The notes: generated by a model from the letters alone, not told the origin. 64,000 nt of DNA from Ruminococcaceae bacterium UBA1036 (GCA_002316805.1 DCEF01000024.1:53917-117916); one strand, 5' to 3'. Positions 7,054 to 16,611 are shown, counted from the first letter of the stretch. A program made the numbers and translations.

Positions 7054-9409
7054 ACTTGCGGAAAATAACTTTTTGGAAAAAGTGGTAGAGTACAGGCATA
7101 AGGAAAGTGGCAAAAAGCATGAGTACTATGAGGGCAGCGAGCATAGGCAATGTGACAGGTGTGATTTCAAATAGATTTGGAAATTTTATAAGTGCTGCCA
7201 CAAAGAGAAAAGCCATAGATACGAAAAGGACAATATGACGTGTGTTGAAAGGGCGGCAAACCTGAAACAGTACAAACAGTTCGGTATAGCCCGTAAGAAT
7301 GACAGCCATGGTGGAAATCTCTTTATCGGTGAAACCAAGGAACATTGAGACAGCGGAAAGTAGGGCAATATTGATTGTAAGGGCGAAAGCCCCAGGCAAT
7401 GACTTTTTAAGCACATTGACAATAAATCTTCCATGTATGCGCTCACAATTTGGTTCAAGCGCAAGGAAGAATGATGGAATCCCGATTGAAACGGCGTTTA
7501 TTAACGTGAACTGGATTGGCTGGAATGGATAGTTGCACGATACAAAAATAAAAAAGATAGCCGTCAGTGCTGAGAAAATAGCTTTGACAAGAAAAAGCGT
7601 TGCTGAACGCTGCAAATTGTTGATACAACGGCGCCCTTCGTCAACAATGCGCGGCATGCTGGAAAAATCAGAATTGAGCAGTACGATGTTTGAAACTGTA
7701 CGTGCAGCGTCACTTCCTGATGCCATTGCAATGCTGCAGTCGCTTTCTTTTAATGCAGGCACATCGTTTACACCGTCACCGGTCATGGCTACAATATGAT
7801 TTTGGCTTTTAATGGCCTTTACAAGCTGCAGTTTCTGCTTTGGCGTAACGCGGCCGAAGACCGTATACTTTTCGGCCGCGGCTTTTATGCTTTCATCTGT
7901 TTTCAGCGTTGAGGCATCCACATAGCTGACCGCATTTTCGAGTCCGGCCTTTTCTGCAATATTTGCGACAGTTGCGGGGCTGTCGCCCGATATCACCTTG
8001 AGGTTGACTCCCTGATGGCGGAAATACTTAAGCGTTTCCCGCGCATTGGGGCGTATCCTGTCACTCAAAATGACAAGCGCGAGCGGTATCGTCCCGCTCG
8101 GGTCAACTATATCTGCAGAAAGGCTTTTAACTTTTGCCAGCAGCAGGACACGCTGGCCGCGCTTTGCGTATTTTTCTGCTTGCGGTTTTATGATTTCGAA
8201 ATGCTCCCGCATGATAAATTCACCTGCGCCGAGCACATAGTTTCTCTCATGCTGAAAACAGGCACCGCTCCACTTGCGTGCAGATGAAAAAGGGACAGTC
8301 TTTTCGCATTTCCAGTCAGGCGGGTTTGGAAAAGCCTCTTTCACGGCATTCATAGTTGGAGTTCCGTCGTCGAGAGATGCGGAAAGTGCTGCAAGAATTT
8401 TTTCAATTTCTGCTTGATTTTGGCCGCCGAGAGGAACAATGCTGTCTGTTTGCATTTTACCTTCAGTGATGGTACCTGTCTTGTCAAGGCAGAGCGTGTC
8501 CACACGTGCGAGCGTTTCAATGGAGTACAGTTCCTGTACAAGCGCTTTATGGCGTGAAAGGCGTATGACCCCTACGGCAAGAACTACACTTGTAAGAAGT
8601 ACAAGCCCTTCTGGAATCATGCCGATAAGTGCCGCCACTGTGCTTACAATTGCGGAGCTGTAGCTCTGGTTTGAAATAAATACCTGCTTGTAAAAAAGTA
8701 CTGCTCCAATTGGAATTATGGCTATGCCCGCAAACTTTATAATACGGTTTGTCCATGTCATAATTTCGGAGTTGGGCTTTTTGATATATTTTGCGCTGGC
8801 GGTTATTTTTGATGTATAGTTTTCTGCACCTATATACTCAACTTTGGCATGGCATTTTCCGCTTACAAGAAAACTCCCGCTTAGAAGTGTGTTGCCGGGA
8901 GCCTTCGACACTGGATCGGACTCGCCTGTAAGCAGTGATTCATCAACTTCGCACTGGCCCTCCATTATAATGCAGTCTGCAGGTACCTGATTGCCTGCAG
9001 AGAGGGATATAACGTCGTCGAGCACAATGCTGCCAACAGGGATTTTCTCTTCTTTCCCGTCACGGATAACATGTGCTTTCGGTGTAGAAATAATGGAAAG
9101 CTTATCTATGGCTTTTTTGGCCCTGACTTCCTGTATTATGCCAATCATCGTGTTACAGATTATAACACCCATGAACAGCAGGTTTTTGTATGAGCCGACT
9201 GAAATGACGAGAGCGGCAAGGATACAGTTTAGTATATTAAAAAAAGTAACGACATTATCGCGTATTATTCGAGAAATAGATTTTGTTTTGATTTCATCTG
9301 TGCCATTTACAAGCCCGTCACGCGTACGGCTTGCGGCCTGCTCAGCTGTGAGGCCTGATACATAGTTTGGGTGAAAACGCTCAAAATATGTCTGCGACTT
9401 TTTCTGCAT
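7043..9409 (-). CDS. Cation-translocating P-type ATPase (CtpE/Exp7-like)
   Basis: 788 residues with all P-type ATPase hallmarks: actuator loop TGESDPVSK, phosphorylation motif DKTGTITEG, the TM4 motif IGMIPEGLV, and hinge motif MTGDGVNDVPALK. The IPEGL transmembrane motif and overall layout fit the calcium/Exp7-CtpE type rather than heavy-metal pumps; no N-terminal CxxC metal domain is present. The first membrane pair lies near residues 50-90 and the last helices at about 600-785. An AGGAG ribosome site precedes the ATG on the minus strand. The transported ion (Ca2+ is most often proposed) is inferred. Confidence 0.9.
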   Translation of the reverse strand: MQKKSQTYFERFHPNYVSGLTAEQAASRTRDGLVNGTDEIKTKSISRIIRDNVVTFFNILNCILAALVISVGSYKNLLFMGVIICNTMIGIIQEVRAKKAIDKLSIISTPKAHVIRDGKEEKIPVGSIVLDDVISLSAGNQVPADCIIMEGQCEVDESLLTGESDPVSKAPGNTLLSGSFLVSGKCHAKVEYIGAENYTSKITASAKYIKKPNSEIMTWTNRIIKFAGIAIIPIGAVLFYKQVFISNQSYSSAIVSTVAALIGMIPEGLVLLTSVVLAVGVIRLSRHKALVQELYSIETLARVDTLCLDKTGTITEGKMQTDSIVPLGGQNQAEIEKILAALSASLDDGTPTMNAVKEAFPNPPDWKCEKTVPFSSARKWSGACFQHERNYVLGAGEFIMREHFEIIKPQAEKYAKRGQRVLLLAKVKSLSADIVDPSGTIPLALVILSDRIRPNARETLKYFRHQGVNLKVISGDSPATVANIAEKAGLENAVSYVDASTLKTDESIKAAAEKYTVFGRVTPKQKLQLVKAIKSQNHIVAMTGDGVNDVPALKESDCSIAMASGSDAARTVSNIVLLNSDFSSMPRIVDEGRRCINNLQRSATLFLVKAIFSALTAIFFIFVSCNYPFQPIQFTLINAVSIGIPSFFLALEPNCERIHGRFIVNVLKKSLPGAFALTINIALLSAVSMFLGFTDKEISTMAVILTGYTELFVLFQVCRPFNTRHIVLFVSMAFLFVAALIKFPNLFEITPVTLPMLAALIVLMLFATFLMPVLYHFFQKVIFRKSKA

Positions 9410-9768
9410 ACTGCACTCCTAAAAATGTTTCAATGGAAATAAAAAGCAGCGTTATTGTGCTTTTTCGATTTTATTAAGGCTGGATTCAATAATGTAGAAT
9501 TAGCATTTTATTTAATAAATAATATTATTATATATGAAAGCTGAGCCAAAATAAAGGCAATTTGCTTATCAATTCAAAATGCGTTCATTATTTTCATCAA
9601 TTTACACAATTTATGCATTACTAATCTGACAGTTTGAGAAGGTATTTATCTTGTTTCCGGTAACCGATGTGATATAATGTACCTCTGGACTATGCCAGTA
9701 GTTTTGTTATGTGTTATATTTTACCTTTATGTGAAATTGAACAGACCGGCAGAATTTGAATTTTTGCT
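9410..9768. other. AT-rich divergent intergenic region
   Basis: This 359-base stretch separates the divergent ATPase and O-antigen ligase-like genes. It is very AT-rich, especially 9500-9620, with no open frame that reads like protein. It holds one good plus-strand promoter (listed separately); I could not assign the minus-strand promoter with confidence. Confidence 0.5.
9651..9678 (+). promoter_or_regulatory. Putative promoter for the O-antigen ligase-like gene
   Basis: TTGTTT (9651-9656), a 16-base spacer and a perfect TATAAT (9673-9678). The leader to the coding start would be about 100 bases. Confidence 0.5.
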
Positions 9769-9780
9769 TTGCGGAGAGGA

Positions 9781-11040
9781 GTGATTCCTATTATTCAAGT
9801 TTTGACTTCCTGGCGTTCAATATTTTCAAAGTTTTTCAGTAAACAGGAAATGACGCAGAGCGAGATTAATTACGCCATTGTTCTGCTTTTTACGATTTCG
9901 ATTTTCCTTCCATACTTTTTCAGCATAGCTGCAGTTGCCTGCATTGCGTTCATGACTATGGTGAGGTATCATGTTCGCACAAAGGCCTTCGATGCCCCAT
10001 ACACAAAGTTGATTTTTGTATTTTTGATTGGTTCTTTTTTTGTTGCCGCTATCTATAACAACTACAGGGGTATGATGGATTCGCTCCTTATTTATGCAGT
10101 TGTTACATCCGGCTTATATTTTCGGAGCATAATGACGCGCGATTTATTTGACTTTTCTATGGATAGTGCCTGTGCGGCGAGTGTTGGGTGTGCAATAGTT
10201 GCCATAATCCAGAAAATTTTGGCATACACTATTTTTAAAACACCATCTTACCGTCCCACTTCTGACTTTGTCAATGCCAACTTTTATGGCATGATGATCG
10301 AATTTGTTATCTTGATTGCCGTTTACCGCATTTTTACGAATCCGCGCAAAATTTCATTTTATGGCGCTGTTATAGGCTTAAATTTTGTAGGGCTTTACCT
10401 TACGGCAAGTTGCTCTTCATTTGTGGCAATGGTCTGTGCTGTTTCTGTGATATTGATTTATAAAAAAGACAAGAAAATTGCAAGGAAATTTTTCGGAGCA
10501 ATTGCGGTGTGCTTCGCTTTATTCTTCATTTTTCCGGCTTTGATGCCGAGGTCTGCCGACGCGCTTGAAACAACGCTTGCGCAGCGCCTTTCCATTTGGA
10601 GTACTTCATGGAAGGCATTTCGCCAAACACCGGTGTTTGGGCGCGGTGCGATGGCATACCAGATAGTTTGGCAGCAGTTTGACGGCTATAAAACGTATCA
10701 TTGCCATAACCTGGTGTTAGATACGCTTTTAAACTTTGGTGTAGTCGGATTGCTTGCTGTGGGTGGTTATATTTGGGCACAACTCCACCTTACTGTTCTG
10801 AAATTCCGCTATCATATATGCCGTGACATGGATGTGCTTGCATTTGCCGCTTTAACTGCGGTTCTTGTGCACGGCTTTACTGATGTTACAATTCTGTGGA
10901 TACAGACAGGCTCGCTGTTCTTCCTGATGGTATCATCCGTGGGAATCGATTCTGCATACCTGAGCGAGAGGATACGCCCGCGTTTTTACTTCAAGGGCAC
11001 ACGGAAATCTCCTGCACAGGCAGTGTATTTGAAAAATTGA
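9781..11040 (+). CDS. O-antigen ligase / Wzy polymerase-like membrane protein
   Basis: About 419 residues with around ten hydrophobic segments and a large extracytoplasmic loop before the C-terminal helices. The motif RLSIWSTSWKAFRQTPVFGRGAM and the following HCHNLVLDTLLNFG pattern are typical of the Wzy_C/O-antigen ligase domain (PF04932). Such proteins polymerise or transfer surface glycans outside the membrane. The start is uncertain: GTG at 9781 sits just after GGAGAGGA, while an in-frame TTG at 9769 lacks a ribosome site. It is a lone gene between two cation ATPases, bounded by a promoter and a terminator. A link to the polysaccharide cluster at 25-32 kb is possible but unproven. Confidence 0.8.
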   Translation: MIPIIQVLTSWRSIFSKFFSKQEMTQSEINYAIVLLFTISIFLPYFFSIAAVACIAFMTMVRYHVRTKAFDAPYTKLIFVFLIGSFFVAAIYNNYRGMMDSLLIYAVVTSGLYFRSIMTRDLFDFSMDSACAASVGCAIVAIIQKILAYTIFKTPSYRPTSDFVNANFYGMMIEFVILIAVYRIFTNPRKISFYGAVIGLNFVGLYLTASCSSFVAMVCAVSVILIYKKDKKIARKFFGAIAVCFALFFIFPALMPRSADALETTLAQRLSIWSTSWKAFRQTPVFGRGAMAYQIVWQQFDGYKTYHCHNLVLDTLLNFGVVGLLAVGGYIWAQLHLTVLKFRYHICRDMDVLAFAALTAVLVHGFTDVTILWIQTGSLFFLMVSSVGIDSAYLSERIRPRFYFKGTRKSPAQAVYLKN

Positions 11041-11068
11041 CGGAAATTTAAATCTGTACCATTAAAAG

Positions 11069-11105
11069 TCCTCCGCTGTCTGGAAAACAGGCGGAGGATT
11101 TTTGA
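11069..11105 (+). terminator. Rho-independent terminator
   Basis: TCCTCCGC (11069-11076) pairs with GCGGAGGA (11091-11098), extended by TGT/ACA with a bulged G, followed by a T-run. It ends the O-antigen ligase-like transcript 30 bases before mgtA. Confidence 0.85.
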
Positions 11106-11133
11106 TTAAATAAGGAAGCGAGGAGATGAAATT

Positions 11134-13791
11134 TTGAAAAAAATTATCAGGGTGAACATGTCTACAGCCGGTGCAAAGGAAATCGCAAAATCTCTTGTTG
11201 AGTACTCAAAAATGGAAAAGTATATTTTGCTTTCCAAACTCAAAACACGCGAAAAGGGCCTTGATTTCGTAGATGTCGAACTCCTTTCCAAGCAGTATCC
11301 AAGCAATGAAGTTTCCCATGAAAAGCCAAAGCCATGGTATGTACAGCTCGCGGAGGCTTTTATAAATCCGTTTACCCTTGTGCTGTTAGTTATTGCTGTA
11401 ATTTCGTTTTTTACATCCTATGTTATGGCTCAGCCGGGTAAAAAAGATCTTTCTGCCGTTATTATTATACTTGTACTTGTGCTGATAAGCGGGGGTCTGC
11501 GCTTTTTTCAGGAGTTCCGCTCAGGAAAAGAAGCAGAAGGCCTGCACACGCTTGTAAAAACTACAGCAACCGTGGTACGCAGGGAAAACGGCAGAGAGGA
11601 GATCAATATGGCTGACCTTCTGCCGGGCGATATTGTTGTCCTCTCTGCTGGTGATATGATTCCGGCCGATGTACGTATCCTGAAGGCTAAAGATTTGTTT
11701 GTAAGCCAGTCTGCTCTGACAGGTGAATCTGCGATGGTTGAAAAATTTGCTGATGCCGATGGCTCAGCTGATGAAGGTAATCTGTTTGACCTCAAGAATA
11801 TCTGTTTCATGGGCACGAACGTTGTGAGTGGTTCTGCAACGGCTGTTGTTCTTGCAACTGGGGACAGGACGTATTTCGGAAACATGGCCAAAGCCCTTTC
11901 AGGCCAGCGGGAACCTACAAGCTTTGACCGCGGAGTCAACTCGGTCAGCTTTCTTCTAATTCGCTTTATGTGCGTGATGGTGCCTATCGTTTTCCTTATA
12001 AATGGCTTAACAAAACATGATTGGCTACAGGCTCTGCTGTTTGCAATTTCTGTTGCAATCGGCCTGACGCCGGAGATGCTGCCGATGATTGTAACAACTA
12101 ACCTTGCCAAAGGTGCAGTCAGCATGGCGCACCAGAAAACGGTGGTCAAGCACTTGAATTCTATTCAGAATCTTGGCGCTATGGATGTTCTGTGCACTGA
12201 TAAGACCGGCACATTGACGCGCGATGAGATTGTAATCGAACATCACCTAAACGTCAAAGGCGAAGAAGATTTACGTGTACTAAAATACGCATATCTCAAC
12301 AGTTACTTCCAGACCGGCCTGAAAAATCTTATAGATATTGCAGTTATTGACAAAGCAACGGAAAAAAGCATAACGTATCTCAATAATGAATTTCAAAAGG
12401 TAGACGAAATACCGTTTGACTTCACACGGCGGCGTATGAGCGTTGTGCTGAAAGACAGAGAAGGAAAGACCAAACTGATTACAAAAGGCGCTGTGGAAGA
12501 GATACTACAGATATGCACGAACTGTGAGTACGGTAATGACATCCTTCCGCTTACTGGTGAGATACAGACAAGAGTTAAGCAGATGGCCGCAAAGCTAAAT
12601 GCGGAAGGGATGCGCGTGATTGCCGTAGCATCTAAGGACAGCCCGTCTGCAGAAGGTGTGTTTGGCGTAAAAGACGAGAGCAATATGACTCTGATAGGCT
12701 ACCTTGGGCTTCTTGATCCGCCAAAAAAATCAGCAGCAACAGCAATTAAGGCACTGAAACATTATGGTGTGCAGGTTAAAGTTCTAACGGGCGACAATGA
12801 AGCAGTAACAAAGAAAATCTGTGATGAAGTTGGCTTGCCCTCAGACCATATCCTTCTTGGCTCTGAAATTGAGGATATGAAAGAAGAAGAGCTACAAAAG
12901 CGTGCAGAAAACACGACAATTTTTGCAAAGCTTTCACCATTGCAAAAGGCGCGCGTTGTGCAAACTCTGCAAAAAAATGGCCATACAGTTGGATTTATGG
13001 GCGATGGTATCAACGATGCCCATGCATTAAGCAAAGCGGATGTTGGCATTTCAGTCGATACGGCAGTAGATATTGCCAAGGAAAATGCAGATATTATACT
13101 TTTGGAAAAAGATTTAAATGTCCTTGAACGTGGCGTTGTTGAAGGAAGAAAAATTTTCGGAAATATCATCAAATATATTAAGATGACCGTAAGTTCTAAT
13201 TTTGGAAATATGCTGTCGGTGCTTGTTGCAAGCGCATTTCTGCCGTTCCTTCCGATGATGCCTGTTCAATTGCTTGTACTTGATCTTATGTATAATATTT
13301 CTCAGATTTCAATTCCGTGGGACAATATGGATGAAGAGTATCTGTTAACCCCACGAAAATGGGATGCTTCGGGGATAGGTAAATTTATGTTGTGCATTGG
13401 GCCTGTAAGTTCGGTCTTTGACATTGCCACTTATCTTGTGATGTGGTTTGTCTTTGGGTGCAATACAGCGTCAAATCCGGCTCTTGTTGCAATGTTTAAT
13501 GCCGGCTGGTTCGTAGAAAGCCTGATTTCACAGACGCTGATTATTCATTTGATACGTACGCCTAAAATCCCGTTTGTTCAAAGCCGCGCTGCGAAACCTG
13601 TTGTAATCCTTACGACTGTTATTATGGCAGTTGGAATCTTTATACCGTTTACCGCGATTGGATTTTCTCTTGGTTTTTATCCTCTTCCGGGTCGCTATTT
13701 TGGCTGGCTCGCAGCAATCGTTTTGTCTTATATGGTTTTGCTGCAAATTGTAAAAACAATTTATATCAAAGTAAACCACTCATGGCTATAA
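11134..13791 (+). CDS. mgtA: Magnesium-translocating P-type ATPase (MgtA/MgtB type)
   Basis: 885 residues, the usual MgtA length. Motifs: TGESAMVEKF in the actuator domain, DKTGTLTRDE at the phosphorylation site, KGAVEEIL in the nucleotide domain, and GDGINDAHALSKADVGISVD at the hinge, the last being typical of MgtA rather than Ca2+ pumps. The N-terminus carries a cation-ATPase N domain before two helices at about residues 80-115. Translation probably starts at TTG 11134, eight bases after AGGAG. Predicted role: Mg2+ import. The leader is under 35 bases after the upstream terminator, so there is no room for an M-box riboswitch. Confidence 0.92.
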   Translation: MKKIIRVNMSTAGAKEIAKSLVEYSKMEKYILLSKLKTREKGLDFVDVELLSKQYPSNEVSHEKPKPWYVQLAEAFINPFTLVLLVIAVISFFTSYVMAQPGKKDLSAVIIILVLVLISGGLRFFQEFRSGKEAEGLHTLVKTTATVVRRENGREEINMADLLPGDIVVLSAGDMIPADVRILKAKDLFVSQSALTGESAMVEKFADADGSADEGNLFDLKNICFMGTNVVSGSATAVVLATGDRTYFGNMAKALSGQREPTSFDRGVNSVSFLLIRFMCVMVPIVFLINGLTKHDWLQALLFAISVAIGLTPEMLPMIVTTNLAKGAVSMAHQKTVVKHLNSIQNLGAMDVLCTDKTGTLTRDEIVIEHHLNVKGEEDLRVLKYAYLNSYFQTGLKNLIDIAVIDKATEKSITYLNNEFQKVDEIPFDFTRRRMSVVLKDREGKTKLITKGAVEEILQICTNCEYGNDILPLTGEIQTRVKQMAAKLNAEGMRVIAVASKDSPSAEGVFGVKDESNMTLIGYLGLLDPPKKSAATAIKALKHYGVQVKVLTGDNEAVTKKICDEVGLPSDHILLGSEIEDMKEEELQKRAENTTIFAKLSPLQKARVVQTLQKNGHTVGFMGDGINDAHALSKADVGISVDTAVDIAKENADIILLEKDLNVLERGVVEGRKIFGNIIKYIKMTVSSNFGNMLSVLVASAFLPFLPMMPVQLLVLDLMYNISQISIPWDNMDEEYLLTPRKWDASGIGKFMLCIGPVSSVFDIATYLVMWFVFGCNTASNPALVAMFNAGWFVESLISQTLIIHLIRTPKIPFVQSRAAKPVVILTTVIMAVGIFIPFTAIGFSLGFYPLPGRYFGWLAAIVLSYMVLLQIVKTIYIKVNHSWL

Positions 13792-13866
13792 ATCAAGCTT
13801 TCCTTGCATTTGCTTCCGCAGCGTGGTATAATATACAATGTTGCGGGAGCAGCTTTTTATATTTAT

Positions 13867-13942
13867 GGGCCTGTAGCTCAGCTGGGAGAGCGTTCGGTTC
13901 GCATCCGAGAGGTCGACGGTTCGATCCCGTTCAGGTCCACCA
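13867..13942 (+). tRNA. tRNA-Ala(CGC)
   Basis: 76 bases including an encoded CCA. The acceptor GGGCCTG pairs with CAGGTCC and includes the G3-U70 pair that marks alanine tRNAs. The anticodon stem TTCGG/CCGAG encloses loop TTCGCAT with anticodon CGC. The D arm and TTCGATC T-loop are normal. The accessory island begins just downstream. Confidence 0.95.
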
Positions 13943-13947
13943 TGTAT

Positions 13948-13980
13948 GAGGAAATCTGTAAAAAGATTTCCTCTTTTTTT
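13948..13980 (+). terminator. Terminator after tRNA-Ala
   Basis: A perfect 10-base stem, GAGGAAATCT (13948-13957) with AGATTTCCTC (13964-13973), a 6-base loop, then seven T residues. Confidence 0.92.
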
Positions 13981-13984
13981 GCTC

Positions 13985-15168
13985 TCATGCTGTGCGTATA
14001 ATTGCCGTATCTTCGGCCTTTATGCTTTCTCCGAATTTCATGCCGCAGTAACTTTGGAATTCATCAAAGGAGACGTTAAAGTCTACTTCGATGTTATAGT
14101 CCCGGCCGACGCGGACGGACTTGATAAACTGTGATACGATCATTTTCTTTGCCGACGACACAATCCGGTCGATCACTTCGGCAAGCGATAAACCTGCGGC
14201 CGCCATCATTCTCGGATAACGGCTGTATGAGGTCATACCGGGCATCGTGTTAATTTCATTCAGAATCACTTTTCCATTTTCCTTCAGGAACATATCCACC
14301 CGCGAAAGTCCTCTGCATCCCAAGACGCGATATACGGTTTTTTGCTGTTTCATGAACAGCAAGCGTGCCTCCGCCGAAATATCAGCCGGAATGATTACCG
14401 TTGAATTTTCGGAACCGTTTTCAGGCTTATCTTCCTGATGAATTCTAAAAAAGCCATGAGAAAGACGAATCTGATCCACCTCACCTGTAATCAAATCCGT
14501 ATCGTTACCCAATATCGCACATCTTACCTCACTGCCAACAATAGCCTCTTCAATCAGAATCTTTGAATCATACTGTCTTGCGGTTCTCACTACACCGGAC
14601 AATTCTTCTTTGTGACATACCTTGCTGACGCCGAAAGAGGAGCCCGAACGGGCTGGCTTTACAAAAACGGGATAGGGAAAGTGGTTGGCATCGATATTCT
14701 CGTTTGCCATGACAATCCGGAAATCTGGCGTGGCAATCCCAGCGCTTCTGGCGATGATATAAGCAAGTGATTTATCCATACAAAAAGCTGAACTTTGGAC
14801 ATCACAGCCAACATAAGGGATACCGGAAAGTTCCATCAGACCCTGCATCGCACCATCTTCGCCAAGTTTGCCATGCAGAACGGGGAATACTATATCCAAA
14901 CGGATCGTTTTGTATTTTCCCTGCTCCCAAACAAGCAATCCGTGTACGCTTCTGTCCGGTGACAACACGCCGGACGGCAACTGCCGTTTTCCCAATTTGC
15001 GTCAGGACAGGCACAAAGCTTCCAGACACCGTTTTTCGTAATTCTAATATAGAATGGTTCATACTTTTCGAGATCGAGGCTTTTCGCGACCTCTTGCGCA
15101 GATTTAACGGAAATGGAATGTTCTTCGGAACAACCTCCGAATATGCTCGCGATTTTCAACCTACCCAT
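13985..15168 (-). pseudogene. Broken VanD/VanB-type D-Ala-D-Lac ligase with a recombinase-like tail
   Basis: The product resembles VanD/VanB ligases, which make D-Ala-D-Lac for vancomycin-resistant cell walls. The start at 15168 (MGRLKIASIFGGCSEEHSIS) follows a GGAG ribosome site. The first 60 residues read in one frame up to NWENGS; homology then jumps frame near 14970-14985 (equivalent to one lost base) to LSPDRSVHGLLV. The rest is open and carries family segments such as FPVLHGK, VKPARSGSSFGV, GEVDQIRLSHGFFRIHQE and NEINTMPGMTSYSRYPRMM. At about 14150 ligase homology stops (after IDRIV) and about 54 residues follow that resemble the end of large serine recombinases (SQFIKSVRVGRDYNIEVDF). 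The vanX partner is missing. The frame break makes function unlikely. Confidence 0.88.
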
Positions 15169-15169
15169 G

Positions 15170-15885
15170 CTACTTTCTCCTTTCAAATTTCAGGCAATCG
15201 ACAAAAGTATTTTCAAAGGTATCGTTCAGGGCATGTTCTGTGTAATAGGCGGTGTGCGGAGTAATCAGCACATTCTGCAATTTTAGTAACCGCAGCAGTA
15301 GTTTGCTTTCAACGTTTTTTCCCTGCAGTCAAAGTAAAATACTCCCTCATATTCTTCGAGGACGTCAAACGCCGCACCGCCCAATTTACCGCTTTCCAGC
15401 GCCGAAATAAGGGCTTCGGTATCAAGAAGGGAACCGCGTCAGGTATTGATAAGTAACGCGCCTTGCTTTATATTTGTCCGATTCATTGACGATTTAAAAG
15501 ATGGTTTGTATCTGCATTAAGCGGCATATGGAGCGTTATCATATCGCTCTGCCGTAACAATTCCTCAAGAGAAACGTAATCGGCAGAGGCCATGGGGTGA
15601 AGGTTATATGCTAAGATACGGCAGCCAAAGCCCCGCAGCCTGTCCATAACTGCTGCGCCAATTGTCCTGTACCAATTACCACAACGGCCATATCGCGCAA
15701 TCCTTTCCCACGTACATCACATCCAATCTGTAATCGTGAATATGTTGCACGGCTGATAATGGATTTGGCGTTTCGCACGCCATCAACATCAGCATTATTG
15801 GATAATCAGCCACGCTGTTCGGGCGAGTAAGTGACATTTTCAACGGAAATGCCAACGCTTTTATCTGTTTTCTTTTCGGCCTTTT
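15170..15885 (-). pseudogene. vanH-like D-lactate dehydrogenase pseudogene
   Basis: No long frame is open, but a piecewise reading recovers VanH-family protein: VGISVENVTYSP, NSVADYPIMLMLM, RGKGLRDMAVVVIGTGQ (the nucleotide-binding loop), MDRLRGFGCRILAYN, DMITLHMPLNADTNHLL, GALLINT, GKLGGAAFDVLEEYE, VLITPHTAYYTEHAL, and NTFVDCLKFERRK. At least five frame changes are needed (near 15825, 15719, 15660, 15488, 15318), plus an in-frame TGA at 15439-15441 in the INTGRG motif. About the first 75 residues are missing. VanH makes D-lactate from pyruvate for the ligase; its stop lies one base before the ligase start, as in real van operons. Confidence 0.88.
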
Positions 15886-15899
15886 TTAGGGAATATAAA

Positions 15900-15945
15900 A
15901 GCCTGCCCGATTCGGTAATTCCATCTTACCGAAATCAAGCAGGCT
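15900..15945. repeat. Inverted repeat at the truncated vanH end
   Basis: AGCCTGC (15900-15906) pairs with GCAGGCT (15939-15945), with further inner pairing of GATTCGGTAA and TTACCGAAATC. It lies exactly where vanH homology stops. It may be an old terminator or a trace of a mobile element end. Confidence 0.5.
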
Positions 15946-16025
15946 ATATTGGAATTTGCTCTTATCAAATTATTAATGTTTTCTTACGAAAGCCTTATTC
16001 TTTTATTATCTGGAATGTGAAAACC

Positions 16026-16044
16026 CCGCCTATCATAGAGGCGG
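16026..16044 (-). terminator. Hairpin after the vanY-like pseudogene
   Basis: CCGCCT (16026-16031) and AGGCGG (16039-16044) form a short GC stem; on the minus strand it is followed by GGTTT. It is a weak terminator candidate. Confidence 0.45.
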
Positions 16045-16073
16045 AATCCCCGAAAACGAATTTCAGTTATAAC

Positions 16074-16611
16074 TCAACTCAATTCTTTATGTACTTCACG
16101 GGCATAGTCGATATCGTACTGCTCGGTCTTATGATCACCTTTTGCTCCGGCAGTCACAAGAATATACTCTTTTCCGTCAACGCGGGCAAGGCTGGCGAGG
16201 CAAAGTCCGGCCTCGTCGGTATATCCAGTTTTCCCTCCGAGAATCTCTCCGCCCGGAAGCGTGTGGTTTTTCAGGCTTTGGGACAGGGTGCTTGTGAAGG
16301 TAATGCCGTCCGGATGTTTATTGGTGGCCGCTGTGGAATGACGCGAGGACGTGAAAATTTCCCGAAACATTTTATTTTGGAGTGCATAGGTAAGAAGAAG
16401 CGACAAATCTTTCACGGTTGTGTAGTGGCTTTCATTTTGCAGCCCGGTCGAGTTGGCAAAATGAGTATTGTTCATACCAAGCTGTTCCGCTTTCCGATTC
16501 ATCTTTTCCACGAATTTTTGCTATGAGCCTGAGACGTTGTCCGCAAGTCCGATGCAGCACTCAGCGCCGCTTGGCAGCAAAGCGCCATACAAAAGGTCAA
16601 TGGCTGGGGGA
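16074..16611 (-). pseudogene. VanY_D-like serine D,D-carboxypeptidase remnant
   Basis: Minus-strand reading gives the C-terminal two thirds of a penicillin-binding-protein-type D-Ala-D-Ala carboxypeptidase: LLYGALLPSGAECC, MNRKAEQLGMNNTHFANSTGL, and the active-site KTG triad in LGGKTGYTDEAGLCL. An in-frame TAG at 16521-16523 splits it between DNVSGS and QKFVEKM. The N-terminal part with the catalytic SxxK serine is gone; at about 16612 the sequence changes to an unrelated fragment. In VanD operons vanY is of this serine type and precedes vanH and the ligase, the same order as here. It cannot make an active enzyme. Confidence 0.85.

Noticed and set aside
11041..11133. Possible Mg2+ riboswitch (M-box) before mgtA
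   Set aside because: The gap is 93 bases and holds the upstream terminator; an M-box needs more space.
13804..14001. 65-residue open frame overlapping tRNA-Ala
   Set aside because: Its middle is simply the translated tRNA sequence, a familiar annotation artefact.
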